Assembly: GCA_013289955.1 (NCBI GenBank)
Contig: JABCYZ010000022.1
Location: 1 to 64,000, forward strand
DNA: 64,000 bases
DNA from: Acidobacteriota bacterium
GTDB taxonomy: Bacteria > Acidobacteriota > Terriglobia > Acidiferrales > UBA7541
Direction of reading: 5' to 3'
In this document: in pieces, positions 16,518-25,311 of the stretch
Layout: every line of letters starts with the position of its first letter
How positions within the stretch are numbered: position 1 is the stretch's first letter
Translations under genes and position numbers: made by a program
Notes under the pieces: generated by a model
The model's input: only the letters and a program-made list of their open reading frames with translations
What the model was told of the DNA's origin: nothing
Databases searched by the model: none

Positions 16518-17327
16518 CTAGTCGGGGTCGACGGTCCCGTTGGTTTTCGTTTCTCCTGGAGTCGTGGAGTTTATGATGTAGCGTTGATGGTCGACGGTGA
16601 AGGTCTTGCGACCGTAATTTTTGACTTCGACGGAAGTTTCATCGCGATAAGGAAGCCAGAAGCCGTCAATTTTCTGAAATTGCCTGACGAATTCGGCATC
16701 GTTGATCCAGAAAGACGGTTTCTTTGCGGGATGACCGGCAATCTTCACGATCGCGAAGTCCTCGGCGTCCACCCAGATTTTTCCTTCAAAGAGGTACTTG
16801 TCTTTGCGCCTGGGAGTCAGCTCGAGAACGAAGCAGCGGTACGGGCCAAGCCTCTCCTCGCCAGCGAGTCCAAATGCGTAATTCTCCGCGGTGATCGCGC
16901 TGTCCTTATGCTCACGCCCGGTCGTTGTCTCGCTCTCGCCTTGCATCAGGCGATCGAAAACCAGGTGACGGACGATCAGCGAGCCTCGCTCCGACGTCTT
17001 GCTGAAGTCCTTTCTGTCGGGCGCCTCGTACTCCACCCGCACGACCGCTTGAGCAGCGAGCTTGCCCTCCGAGTTCCTGATTTCGTAGGTGCGTACTTCG
17101 GAGTAGCGCTGGAGCTCTGAACTTCTGGAACGATTGCGTTCGAGCATCCTGGCGATGACCTCGTCGCTCGTGAGAGCCGCGATCGGAGCGCTGTAGACAG
17201 GAGGGGGTGTGTTTACCCCAGGTTGGCTGACGAAGCTGTTGCCTTGCGCAAATGTTGCCGGAGCAATTCCGGTCAGACAAACGATCAAGCCCCATCTTGA
17301 CGAGTTCGCGAATCGAGCAGTCATGGC
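16518..17327 (-). CDS. Exported LolA-like (outer-membrane lipoprotein-sorting-like) protein
   Basis: A 269-residue protein from the ATG at 17327, which places a signal peptide directly at the N-terminus (LIVCLTGIAPATFAQ). The body (SDEVIARMLERNRSRSSELQRYSEVRTYEI ... GRIWVDAEDFAIVKIAG-like segment KIWVDAEDFAIVKIAGHP) is the half-barrel pattern of LolA/LppX and DUF4292-type proteins, which bind lipids or lipoproteins in the periplasm. A Lol chaperone proper is usually about 200 residues and sits beside other Lol genes; none is present here, so the specific ligand is unknown. An in-frame start at 17390 would bury the signal peptide 21 residues in and was rejected. It is monocistronic and convergent with the metallo-hydrolase gene. 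Confidence 0.7.
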   Translation of the reverse strand, partial: AMTARFANSSRWGLIVCLTGIAPATFAQGNSFVSQPGVNTPPPVYSAPIAALTSDEVIARMLERNRSRSSELQRYSEVRTYEIRNSEGKLAAQAVVRVEYEAPDRKDFSKTSERGSLIVRHLVFDRLMQGESETTTGREHKDSAITAENYAFGLAGEERLGPYRCFVLELTPRRKDKYLFEGKIWVDAEDFAIVKIAGHPAKKPSFWINDAEFVRQFQKIDGFWLPYRDETSVEVKNYGRKTFTVDHQRYIINSTTPGETKTNGTVDPD

Positions 17328-17559
17328 CTCGGCATCTATTTCGTCCAACGTGGACGAGATGTGAGATAGCCCGCAATAGAGGGAACTCACTCATCAGTGG
17401 TTTGAGTTGGTCCACAAAGAAAAAGATGCAGTTTTATGCGTGGATTTCTGGAACACGAGAGATTTTTTGTTGGCCAGAATTGGCCGTGAAAGTTTTTGAG
17501 ACTTATTGCCGGGATCGAGAATCAAACGGAGTGTATCGGATCACGGAAGACAGGCAAAT

Positions 17560-17745
17560 ATGAGCAAGGAACAAAGGAAGCTGGCGCGAATTGCGGCGCG
17601 GCCGAATGTTGCCGCGGAGAGTCCGCTCGCGGCCGAGGTGTTGAATCTCTCCGGAATGCGCGTGGTCGCGGGGTTCGCGATTGCCATTGCTGCAGCGGGA
17701 CCGCTTATGTGGGTGTTTGTGAGGTACTGGCTTTTCGCGCCATGA
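17560..17745 (+). CDS. Small single-span membrane protein
   Basis: A 61-residue protein: a basic cytoplasmic N-terminus (MSKEQRKLARIAARPN) and one hydrophobic helix near the C-terminus (VVAGFAIAIAAAGPLMWVFVRYWLF). I recognise no family. The ATG at 17560 follows a purine-rich stretch. It lies between the divergently oriented LolA-like gene and the convergent hydrolase gene, so it must have its own promoter in 17328-17559. Length and amphipathic layout make it more credible than a chance frame, but this is not certain. Confidence 0.5.
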   Translation: MSKEQRKLARIAARPNVAAESPLAAEVLNLSGMRVVAGFAIAIAAAGPLMWVFVRYWLFAP

Positions 17746-17779
17746 GTGAACGGCTGCGCCAGGTAGATGCGGCTACTGC

Positions 17780-18862
17780 CTATTGTGGCTGGGCGAGTTC
17801 TTCGGAACTGGAGTTCGCGCCAGTAATCACATGGGAATTGTCCGCTCGGAACGCGGCGTCAACAACTCTTTGGATAGCCTGAGTGACCAGTTCCGGCTGG
17901 TCCTGCATGGTCCAGTGGCCACTTTTCTCCGCTGAGATGAACTTGCCCCGCGGAAGCCGGTCAGCCATCGCCGCGTGTTCCTTCCGTCGATGTTCCGGGG
18001 ACGTTTTCGCTGAGAGGATGACGACCGGCTTGTCGCAAATGCTGGTGAACTTCGCGAGCTTGGCTGCGCTGGCCGGTAGATTTTCCAGCTGGCTGGCAAT
18101 GGTGACCGCAAATTTGTCCTGGATCCAGAATATCGCGGCCATTTCCCGTTCCTGCGTGGGAAGCGCCGAGAACCAAGGACTCGAGACCGTTCCGGACTCG
18201 CCGGGAGCCCCCCGGCTGATAAGGCGAACGAAGGTTGCCGCAACTTTCTTAAAGCGCGTAGACAGAAGGAATGCGACAAACCGCGTGAGACCGATACGCG
18301 AAAGAAATGCCGCGCGCCGGCATACGGCGGCGCCAATCCGGGTGAGTCTCAGGTCGTGTTCGGAGGGCGGATTCCATTCCGCCGACGCAACCGGATCCAC
18401 AAGGACGACACCCGCCGTTTCTTGCGCGTAGCGAACGGCGAAAAGCGGCATGGTCAAGCCGCCGAAAGAGTGTCCCACAAGGATATACGGAGGAGGGACG
18501 CCCGCGCGGCGAAGCAAAGCGTGCAATTCGTCCACGATGCGGTCCGACGTGCGGGGCATAGGGCCGACATCGCTCCAACCCAGGCCGGCGCGGTCGTAGC
18601 TCACAACGCGAAACGATGGCGACAAATGTCGCTGAAGCTCGGTCCAGCTGAGGACGGTCGACATCAGACCGGCTTCCAAGACGATCGTGGGGCCACGCCG
18701 GCCGGATTCGAATAGGTGCAGCCGGTGTGTTCCGATGTCGACCAAGCGGCCGGGCGGAGGAAAACGCTTACGGTCCCGGCGGGCGCCGAGCGTCTGATAG
18801 TACCAACCGGCAACGCCAGAAATCACGGCGATTCCGCACATCCAACCCACAATAGAAAGCAA
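17780..18862 (-). CDS. Membrane-anchored alpha/beta-hydrolase
   Basis: A 360-residue protein with an N-terminal membrane anchor (IVGWMCGIAVISGVAGWYY). The alpha/beta-hydrolase fold follows: oxyanion region IVLEAGLMSTVLSW, strand SYDRAGLGWSD, nucleophile elbow GHSFGG, acid-bearing segment KPVVILSAKTSPEHRR and catalytic-histidine segment SAEKSGHWTMQDQPELV. The substrate is unknown; the family covers esterases, epoxide hydrolases and haloperoxidase-like enzymes. The start is a TTG at 18862 with a strong AAGGAG ribosome site 8 nt upstream. The ATG at 18841 would cut into the membrane anchor. It lies 33 bp downstream of the protoporphyrinogen oxidase gene, so the two are probably co-transcribed. 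Confidence 0.85.
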   Translation of the reverse strand: MLSIVGWMCGIAVISGVAGWYYQTLGARRDRKRFPPPGRLVDIGTHRLHLFESGRRGPTIVLEAGLMSTVLSWTELQRHLSPSFRVVSYDRAGLGWSDVGPMPRTSDRIVDELHALLRRAGVPPPYILVGHSFGGLTMPLFAVRYAQETAGVVLVDPVASAEWNPPSEHDLRLTRIGAAVCRRAAFLSRIGLTRFVAFLLSTRFKKVAATFVRLISRGAPGESGTVSSPWFSALPTQEREMAAIFWIQDKFAVTIASQLENLPASAAKLAKFTSICDKPVVILSAKTSPEHRRKEHAAMADRLPRGKFISAEKSGHWTMQDQPELVTQAIQRVVDAAFRADNSHVITGANSSSEELAQPQ

Positions 18863-18895
18863 AGTGGCGACTCCTTGCGAAGATCCCTCGTGGAA

Positions 18896-20362
18896 TTAGA
18901 TGACTGGAACTTCAAGTTGGCTATGCAGATCTTCTGCCACACGATTGGCAACGTCGACGCATTCGCCTATCGAGCGGCCGGAGAGATAGTTTCCTGCGAG
19001 GTGCAGATTTGGAAGCGAACGTAAAGTGGCAGAAATCTTTTTCACGCGAAGGGCATGTCCGACATTGTATTGCGGGAGGGCCCGAGGGTCCTCCGAGACC
19101 TCGCGGTCGAGCGGCGCACCACTGATTCCAAGAACCTGCGAGTTTTCTACGTCGACTGCCCGAACGAAAGCGTCTCGAGCCTGGTCGACGACACCGCTCG
19201 AACCTTCGCGCCCGGCGAACGTGGTGATCACGACATTTCCCTCCGGTGCACGGCCGGAAAAAAGAGACGAGTTCCAGAACGTGCAGATGGTTTGCAATCC
19301 TTCGCTCCGCGGCACGAGAAACCCAAAACCGTCCAGAGTGTTTCTGACAGCAGAGCGGTTGTAGGCAGAGGACACCACACAGATGGGTGCGTATTCAATG
19401 CCGCCCAGCAGGGAAGCAATCTCGGGCGCGCTGCGTGCCAGGAAGATCGACGCAACGTGCGCCGGAACGGCTAGCACAACGTGCTCGGTCGAAATCGACG
19501 TGCCGTCGGAGAGGGAGATCTGCCAATTTGAAATTGCGCTCGCATCACTTGGACGCGATGGCGCAATCGCAGCCACCGTAATGTTGTATCTGACCGCTCT
19601 TCCCAACTCGTCAGCAAGATGCTCCGGAAGAATGGCCATACCGGATTTGAAGGAGCCAAGCGCAGGCAGGGCTTCTGTGACGTGCAGCTTGTTCCCATTT
19701 CCGTTGGTGCCAACGCGCGTGCCCGCGCGAACGCTGGGGCGCGGTGCGGCCGCGACCTGCGCCGAGGGATTTCTCTGCGCTTTCCGGGCGCTAAGCGCGC
19801 CGCGCAGAAGGCTGCCCTTCCTGCGCTCCCATTCGACTAACGCCGGGAAGGCGCTTTCCATGCCCATCTTGCTGGCGTCGCCGAGAAACACGGTCGAGAT
19901 AAACGGATCGACCAGATTGTCGAGAATTTCGGGGCCGAATTTCCGCCGAATGAATTCCGCGAGGCTTTCTTCATGGTCCGGGGGTTGCGAATAGCCGAAT
20001 GGGTCGGCGAGAATGCGGAGCTTCGACGAGATACCGACCAGGCGCGTCTTGATAACGCCCATCGGCGAAAAGGGCGCGGGATGCAGCTGTCCGTGCCTGA
20101 GGATGTAGCGGTTGGCCGCGGAGTTGCCCGCGACGAATTCGCCGTCGAGATTCAGTTCGCGGACAAGCTGCCAGAGGGGAGCAGGAAATCGCGGGAACTG
20201 GGGCCCGGTTTCGAACAGGAAGCCCTTCCGCCGCGTGGTGGCGATGACGCCGCCCGGACGCGAGCTTGCTTCAAGAACGAGGCTCGGGATTCCCAAGCGC
20301 TTCAGGCGATAAGCAACCGCGAGGCCCGAAATTCCCGCGCCGATAATCACGACTTTTTCCAT
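18896..20362 (-). CDS. hemY: Protoporphyrinogen oxidase (HemY type)
   Basis: A 488-residue flavoprotein opening with the FAD-binding motif VVIIGAGISGLAVAYRLKRLG, then EASSRPGGVI. It contains FLFETGPQFP, the FVDPFISTVFLGD-like segment LVDPFISTVFLGD typical of oxygen-dependent protoporphyrinogen oxidase, and the closing FAD contact LHLAGNYLSGRSIGECVDVANRVAEDL. The enzyme oxidises protoporphyrinogen IX to protoporphyrin IX at the membrane. A low-complexity insertion of about 40 residues (near SARKAQRNPSAQVAAAPR) separates two halves of the substrate region. The start is the ATG at 20362; a frame from 20455 adds an unrelated hydrophobic leader and overlaps the divergent neighbour. No other haem gene is in the window. 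Confidence 0.85.
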   Translation of the reverse strand: MEKVVIIGAGISGLAVAYRLKRLGIPSLVLEASSRPGGVIATTRRKGFLFETGPQFPRFPAPLWQLVRELNLDGEFVAGNSAANRYILRHGQLHPAPFSPMGVIKTRLVGISSKLRILADPFGYSQPPDHEESLAEFIRRKFGPEILDNLVDPFISTVFLGDASKMGMESAFPALVEWERRKGSLLRGALSARKAQRNPSAQVAAAPRPSVRAGTRVGTNGNGNKLHVTEALPALGSFKSGMAILPEHLADELGRAVRYNITVAAIAPSRPSDASAISNWQISLSDGTSISTEHVVLAVPAHVASIFLARSAPEIASLLGGIEYAPICVVSSAYNRSAVRNTLDGFGFLVPRSEGLQTICTFWNSSLFSGRAPEGNVVITTFAGREGSSGVVDQARDAFVRAVDVENSQVLGISGAPLDREVSEDPRALPQYNVGHALRVKKISATLRSLPNLHLAGNYLSGRSIGECVDVANRVAEDLHSQLEVPVI

Positions 20363-20440
20363 ATATCCCGAGCGCGGCTTCTGCAATCTAAGAAGCAGTA
20401 GCGCCGCGGATAGAAGTGCGTCCCGGCACCAAAGAAATAG

Positions 20441-22990
20441 ATGTCCGAAGGGCATGTGGAGTCACTACTTAATTTCGTAGAGAAATTCGCGGCGCACGGC
20501 GAGGAAATTGCCGTGCGTCAGAAGCGCGGCTATCGAACGGAAAGCTGGACGCACGCGCGAATAGCCGCGGAAGCAAACCGTCTCGCCCGGGAGCTCGATG
20601 CTCGCGGCATCCGGAAGGGGGATGCGGTTCTGCTCTGGGGTGAGAATTCGGCGGAGTGGGTCGTCGCGTTCTTCGGATGTTTGCTTTCTGGCGCGGTGGC
20701 CGTGCCGATTGATCAAGCGTCGTCAGCGGAATTCGCTTGCCGCGTGGCGAAGGAAGTGAACGCCTCGCTCATCTTCCACGCTCGCGGGCACCAGGTATGC
20801 GGGAATACTCCGTCTATCGCGTTCGAGTCTCTCTCTGGGATGATTGCCCAGCGCGACTCCTCCGCGTACCCATCGCCGCGGCTCGCGCGTCACGACACAC
20901 TGGAGATTATCTTTACCTCCGGCACTACCGCTGAGCCCCGCGGAGTCGTGATCTCTCATGGAAACGTCCTGGCCAATATCGAGCCCATGGAGCGGGAGAT
21001 TCAAAAATATCTCCGCTATGAAAAGATCTTTCATCCCATTCGCTTTCTAAACCTTCTGCCGCTTAGCCATGTTTTCGGCCAAATGCTCGGCGTATTTATT
21101 CCGCCCCTGCTCGGCGGCACGGTGGTCTTCATGGATTCCATGAACGCGGCGGAGTTGCCGGAGACCATCCATCGGGAGCGCGTCTCCGTGCTGGTCGCCG
21201 TGCCCCGGTTCATCGAGTCGCTTCAGCGCGAAATCGAACGACGCGAGGAGCGCGACGGAAAGTCAGCGAGCTTAGGAAGGAACTTTGCGCTCGCGGAGCG
21301 GGAGCATTTTTTGCGGCGCTGGTGGCGATTCCGGCACATACACCGTCGCTTCGGGTGGAAGTTTTGGGCGTTCATTTCTGGCGGGGCGGCGTTGCCGGAA
21401 CAAGCGGAAACGTTCTGGAATCGTCTCGGGTATGTCGTCATTCAGGGTTATGGCATGACCGAAACGACTTCGCTGATCAGCGTGAACCACCCGTTCCGGT
21501 CCGCGAAGCGCTCGATTGGCAAAGTGTTTCCGGGGATGGAGTTGCGCGTTGACGAGAACGGCGAGATTCTCGTACGCGGAGAAAATGTCGCATCAACCTA
21601 TCGTCAAGACGGCGAGCTGCGCGCGTTGTCTGGGACGGATGGATGGTTCCGAACGGGCGACGTAGCGGACAAGGACGAGAGTGGCCGGCTGTATTTCCGG
21701 GGCCGGCGAAAAAATGTCATCGTGACCTCGGCAGGTATGAATGTCTATCCCGAAGACCTCGAAAAAGCGCTGCGGGAGCAGCCGAACGTCCGCGATTGCG
21801 TGGTACTGGGGATCGAACGCGATGCCAACGAGGAACCTTACGCGGTTTTGCTGATGAGCGGGTCTGCCAAAACCGGGGCGGCTCTCGCGGTAGAGGCCGC
21901 GAATCGAACGCTTGCCGAATATCAAAAGGTCCGCCACTGGCTCGTGTGGCCAGAGGCGGATTTTCCGAGGACGCCCACCGAGAAGCCGGTGCTCCCTCGG
22001 ATTCGCGAGTTTGTCCAGAACCCCGGCAACCGAGCTACCCGGACTGCAGGGAGTTCCGATTCCCTGGGAGGAATCATCTCGCGCATTACCGGAAGGACTG
22101 TTCCCAATCCTTCGAACGGCAACGGCGCAAATCTCGAAAGCGATCTGCAGCTGACTTCGCTCGACCGGGTCGAATTGATGAGCGTTCTCGAACAGCGATA
22201 CCAGGTCGATTTAAGCGAAGCGCAATTTCAAGATGCCACCACGATCCAGCAGCTCGAGAAACTGATTTCGGCTGACATTGCGCCGCATATTCAGCACGTT
22301 TTCCCGACCTGGCCGCAATCGCGGCTGATGACCGTGGCGCGGCTCGCGATTTACTATGCGCTGGCGTGGCCGGCGACGTATCTACTGGCTGCACCTCGGG
22401 TGCGCGGCCGGGAAAACCTGCGCGGCCTTCATGGGCCGGTGCTGGTTGTCTCGAACCACGTCACCTATCTCGACATCGCGTGGATTCTAGCGGCTCTGCC
22501 GGCCCGGCTGCGAAATGGGCTTGCGACAGCAATGGGCGGCGAACGGCTTCTGAGGATGCGGCAGCCCGCGAAAAGTGTAAGCCTGCCCGGGCGAATGCTG
22601 GAACACACTCGTTACTACCTGGCGACGGCTCTTTTCAACGTGTTTCCTCTGCCGCAAAAATCCGGATTTGTAAAGAGTTTCGGCTTCGCCGGGAGTCTCG
22701 CTGATCGCGGCTGGAACATTCTCGTTTTCCCGGAAGGGCAAACCACGGTTGACGGTGTGATGCTCCCCTTCCGCACAGGAATCGGGCTGCTCGCGAAGCA
22801 GCTGAACGTGCCGGTCGTACCGATCTATCTCTCCGGCTTGTACGATTTGAAGCTCGGAGAACGCTTCGCGGCGCGGCCCGGTCACGTGCAGGTGACGATC
22901 GGCGAGCCCGTTCGCTTTTCCATGGAGGAAGACCCCGGGCACATTACGCGCGACCTCGAACGTCGCGTGCGAGCACTTCATTCCGGCTGA
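20441..22990 (+). CDS. Fused acyl-CoA/acyl-ACP synthetase - carrier - 1-acylglycerol-phosphate acyltransferase
   Basis: An 849-residue three-domain protein. Residues about 1-530 form an AMP-forming ligase (P-loop-like IFTSGTTAEPRGVV at 157-170; GYGMTETTSLI; GWFRTGDVADKDESGRLYFRGRRKNVIV). Residues about 545-620 resemble an acyl-carrier domain with the phosphopantetheine-serine context LTSLDRVEL. Residues about 630-849 are a PlsC-type acyltransferase with the NHxxxxD box (NHVTYLD) and FPEGQT. The likely role is to activate a fatty acid and transfer it to a lysophospholipid or other acceptor, comparable in logic to the E. coli Aas protein, in which acyltransferase precedes ligase. Here the order is reversed and a carrier is inserted. 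It is divergent from hemY with a 78-bp shared control region and overlaps the DedA-like gene by 13 bp at the 3' end. Confidence 0.85.
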   Translation: MSEGHVESLLNFVEKFAAHGEEIAVRQKRGYRTESWTHARIAAEANRLARELDARGIRKGDAVLLWGENSAEWVVAFFGCLLSGAVAVPIDQASSAEFACRVAKEVNASLIFHARGHQVCGNTPSIAFESLSGMIAQRDSSAYPSPRLARHDTLEIIFTSGTTAEPRGVVISHGNVLANIEPMEREIQKYLRYEKIFHPIRFLNLLPLSHVFGQMLGVFIPPLLGGTVVFMDSMNAAELPETIHRERVSVLVAVPRFIESLQREIERREERDGKSASLGRNFALAEREHFLRRWWRFRHIHRRFGWKFWAFISGGAALPEQAETFWNRLGYVVIQGYGMTETTSLISVNHPFRSAKRSIGKVFPGMELRVDENGEILVRGENVASTYRQDGELRALSGTDGWFRTGDVADKDESGRLYFRGRRKNVIVTSAGMNVYPEDLEKALREQPNVRDCVVLGIERDANEEPYAVLLMSGSAKTGAALAVEAANRTLAEYQKVRHWLVWPEADFPRTPTEKPVLPRIREFVQNPGNRATRTAGSSDSLGGIISRITGRTVPNPSNGNGANLESDLQLTSLDRVELMSVLEQRYQVDLSEAQFQDATTIQQLEKLISADIAPHIQHVFPTWPQSRLMTVARLAIYYALAWPATYLLAAPRVRGRENLRGLHGPVLVVSNHVTYLDIAWILAALPARLRNGLATAMGGERLLRMRQPAKSVSLPGRMLEHTRYYLATALFNVFPLPQKSGFVKSFGFAGSLADRGWNILVFPEGQTTVDGVMLPFRTGIGLLAKQLNVPVVPIYLSGLYDLKLGERFAARPGHVQVTIGEPVRFSMEEDPGHITRDLERRVRALHSG

Positions 22991-23589
22991 GGTTGTTGCG
23001 CTCTTCGTAGCATCGACATGCGGCGGACTACCAGGAAAATCAGGACGAGTGCGACCACCACGATCAGCGACGGCAGTTTCTGGGTGAGTAGAAATTGCTT
23101 CGCCGCTTCGCCGTACCGTGCGCCGAGGAAGCCTTCAAGGAAAAACAAAAGCCCGCGGCCACAGAGCGTACCAACCACAAAGACGCCGAAGGGCACTTGA
23201 AACACACCTTGTGCGATCACGAACGGTTTGAACGGAACGGGAAACGGCGCCACCGCGGGAAAGAATACGCTGGCCATCGGATGCCGCTCGATCAGCGTTC
23301 GAATCCGACCAGGGGCGCGTCCCTGCGTCTTCTGGTAGTAGTTCTGTCCGCCCTTGCGCGCCAGCCAGTAAATCCAGATGCATCCGCCGAGCGAACCGAG
23401 AGCTGCCATCACTGCGTAATACGGCATGCGCACGGGATGGCGGCTCGAGAGCTCCATGAGAAGCAAATCCGTTACCAGCGGAAGGGGAACGAAAGAGGAA
23501 TCCACAAATGCGGAAAAGAATATCCCCAGTCCCCCGAAGCTCGCGAACGCCAGCTGGAGCCAGAATTTAAACTGTAACCAGTGCGACAT
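22978..23589 (-). CDS. DedA/YqaA-type (VTT domain) membrane protein
   Basis: A 203-residue polytopic protein with four to five hydrophobic segments. The family core SSFVPLPLVTDLLLMELSSRHPVRMPYYAVMAALGSLGG is followed by the re-entrant FFPAVAPFPVPFKPFVIAQGVFQVPFGVFVVGTLCGRG and a C-terminal anchor ending in arginines. DedA-superfamily proteins contribute to membrane homeostasis and polyprenyl-phosphate or lipid flipping; the specific substrate is unknown here. The ATG at 23589 opens the family-like sequence; a frame from 23721 adds 44 Arg/Ala-rich residues that look non-coding. Its end overlaps the end of the acyltransferase fusion by 13 bp, so the two are convergent. Confidence 0.8.
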   Translation of the reverse strand: MSHWLQFKFWLQLAFASFGGLGIFFSAFVDSSFVPLPLVTDLLLMELSSRHPVRMPYYAVMAALGSLGGCIWIYWLARKGGQNYYQKTQGRAPGRIRTLIERHPMASVFFPAVAPFPVPFKPFVIAQGVFQVPFGVFVVGTLCGRGLLFFLEGFLGARYGEAAKQFLLTQKLPSLIVVVALVLIFLVVRRMSMLRRAQQPQPE

Positions 23590-23940
23590 GGATTGAGATC
23601 CCGCGATTCCGCGCGGGCCTCTGCGCCCGCGCGTTTCAACGCTCTGCCGCGGGGCACACCCCGCCGCCGACGCTGGGCTTCCAGCGAGATAGATGCGCCG
23701 TGCGCAATCTCGGCCACACAAAAAATTGTGAGGGCCGGTTAGCTTTTTTTAACTTTCTATGTATCTACCCTGCTGCTTCGAAAATCTAATTGGGTGTGAC
23801 CAGGGGTTCGCTGTTGTTCCTTCAGGGCAACTAGTGGCAGTGCGAAGGTCTGAACCACTCATGGTCGAAATAGGATGACTCACCCGCATTCCGGCAGCGC
23901 CTGATTGCGGGAAAAACTTCATACGCTAGAGGTGTGTCCG
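23590..23940. other. Divergent intergenic region, no gene seen
   Basis: About 350 bp between the DedA-like gene and the radical SAM gene. It contains a GC-rich stretch at about 23610-23690 and an AT-rich stretch at about 23725-23800 that could hold promoters for both directions. I cannot assign -35/-10 boxes with confidence and find no open frame that resembles a protein. Confidence 0.4.
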
Positions 23941-25248
23941 ATGTCCACGGCGGAGCAGTCTCTTCCAACGGTTCCTGCACAGCCATTTCGTCTCGATGTC
24001 CCGCTGCACAATCTTCTTCAGGAGCCCGCGAGGCGGCCGCCGTCGCACGCGACCAGCGAGCCGGCTGCGCTGCCTGTTCCCGTCTTTCCGCAACATCCGG
24101 AGTTGTTTCACGAACTGGACATGGAGGACATTGCGGCGCACCAGAACGTAGTGGACACGGGAAAGCGGCACTGGCCTGTTTCGCGCATTCTCACGACGAT
24201 GCGCGGGTGGATGGTGCCATATTTCAAATCGCGTGTTTTGCCAGGAGACTTTCAGCCCATCATCGCGTACCTGTTCACGGAGTGGAAATGCAATCTCGAT
24301 TGCCACTACTGCTGGTCCTACGACAATCGTGTAAAGGGCATGACCGAAGACACGGCGCGGCGAGCGATCGACTGGCTCGAAGGCACTCCTTGCCGTGTTC
24401 TGGCGCCGACGGGCGGTGAGCCCTTGCTGCGGCCGGATTTCGTGCACAAGGTCATCTACTACGCCGCGAAGAAAGACTTCTGGGTCTACCTGGCGACGAA
24501 TGCGCGATTGCTGCGCCCGGAAGTCACCGATCGCCTCGCCGATGCGGGGATCGCGACGATCAACTTCGCGGTGGATACCATCAAGGAAAAGCCGGGCTTG
24601 CCGAAAGCTTTCGAGCACGTGGCGAAGAATTTTGACTATCTCGTGCGACGCCAGTACCGCTACGGCTACACCGTCTTCTTCAACACAAACATTTGCCGCA
24701 CCAACATCGAGGAAGTGAAGCAACTCGTGGAAATCGCGCACGCCCACGGAATATCCATCACCTTCCACATAAACGAAGCGCCGATGATGGAGCAATCGCA
24801 CTTCAAGCACCTCCATGAAAACGATACGTACATCCGGCCGCAGGACTTTCCGATGGTCGATGACCTGCTCGATTGGCTGATCGACAAGCAGCGCCAGGGC
24901 TACAAGATGGTGGACTCCATTCCGCGCCTCGAGAACATGAAGGGCTTCATGCGCGGCGTGGGCGAGCACTGGGGCTGCCGCGCCGGGCAGAACTGGCTGA
25001 TCATCCGCACCGACGGCTCGCTCGCGCCTTGCTTCCCGATGTACAACGCGAAGTTCGATTGGGGCACTGTGGAGAACCAGAAATTTGACCTGAAGCAACT
25101 GTCCGAAATGAAGAAGGGCTGCGAACCGAACTGCTTCTCGACGCTCGGCTACAACGTGGCGTACTGCTACGACATCGCGCGAGTGATGAAGTGGCTTGCG
25201 AAGCAGGCCAGCCACGGCTTTCAGGGTGTGACCGGCAGTTTTGAATGA
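23941..25248 (+). CDS. Radical SAM protein with C-terminal cysteine-rich (SPASM-like) region
   Basis: A 435-residue protein. The radical SAM [4Fe-4S] motif CNLDCHYC supplies C117, C121 and C124, followed by the GGEPLLRPD motif (APTGGEPLLRP). The C-terminal part holds further cysteines (WGCRAGQNWL, LAPCFPMYN, CEPNCF, AYCYD), consistent with auxiliary iron-sulfur clusters as in SPASM or twitch domains. The first about 100 residues are a proline-rich leader with no recognised domain. Such proteins modify peptides or small molecules, but no precursor peptide or partner enzyme is visible nearby. The start is the ATG at 23941, preceded by AGAGG about 10 nt upstream; an earlier in-frame codon at 23905 lies across this site. 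A CarboxypepD_reg gene follows after 63 bp. Confidence 0.8.
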   Translation: MSTAEQSLPTVPAQPFRLDVPLHNLLQEPARRPPSHATSEPAALPVPVFPQHPELFHELDMEDIAAHQNVVDTGKRHWPVSRILTTMRGWMVPYFKSRVLPGDFQPIIAYLFTEWKCNLDCHYCWSYDNRVKGMTEDTARRAIDWLEGTPCRVLAPTGGEPLLRPDFVHKVIYYAAKKDFWVYLATNARLLRPEVTDRLADAGIATINFAVDTIKEKPGLPKAFEHVAKNFDYLVRRQYRYGYTVFFNTNICRTNIEEVKQLVEIAHAHGISITFHINEAPMMEQSHFKHLHENDTYIRPQDFPMVDDLLDWLIDKQRQGYKMVDSIPRLENMKGFMRGVGEHWGCRAGQNWLIIRTDGSLAPCFPMYNAKFDWGTVENQKFDLKQLSEMKKGCEPNCFSTLGYNVAYCYDIARVMKWLAKQASHGFQGVTGSFE

Positions 25249-25311
25249 AGGAGCGCGTCGAAGGCTGACGCCAGCGATTCAGATGGGACTGTACGAAACA
25301 GGCTGGAAGCG

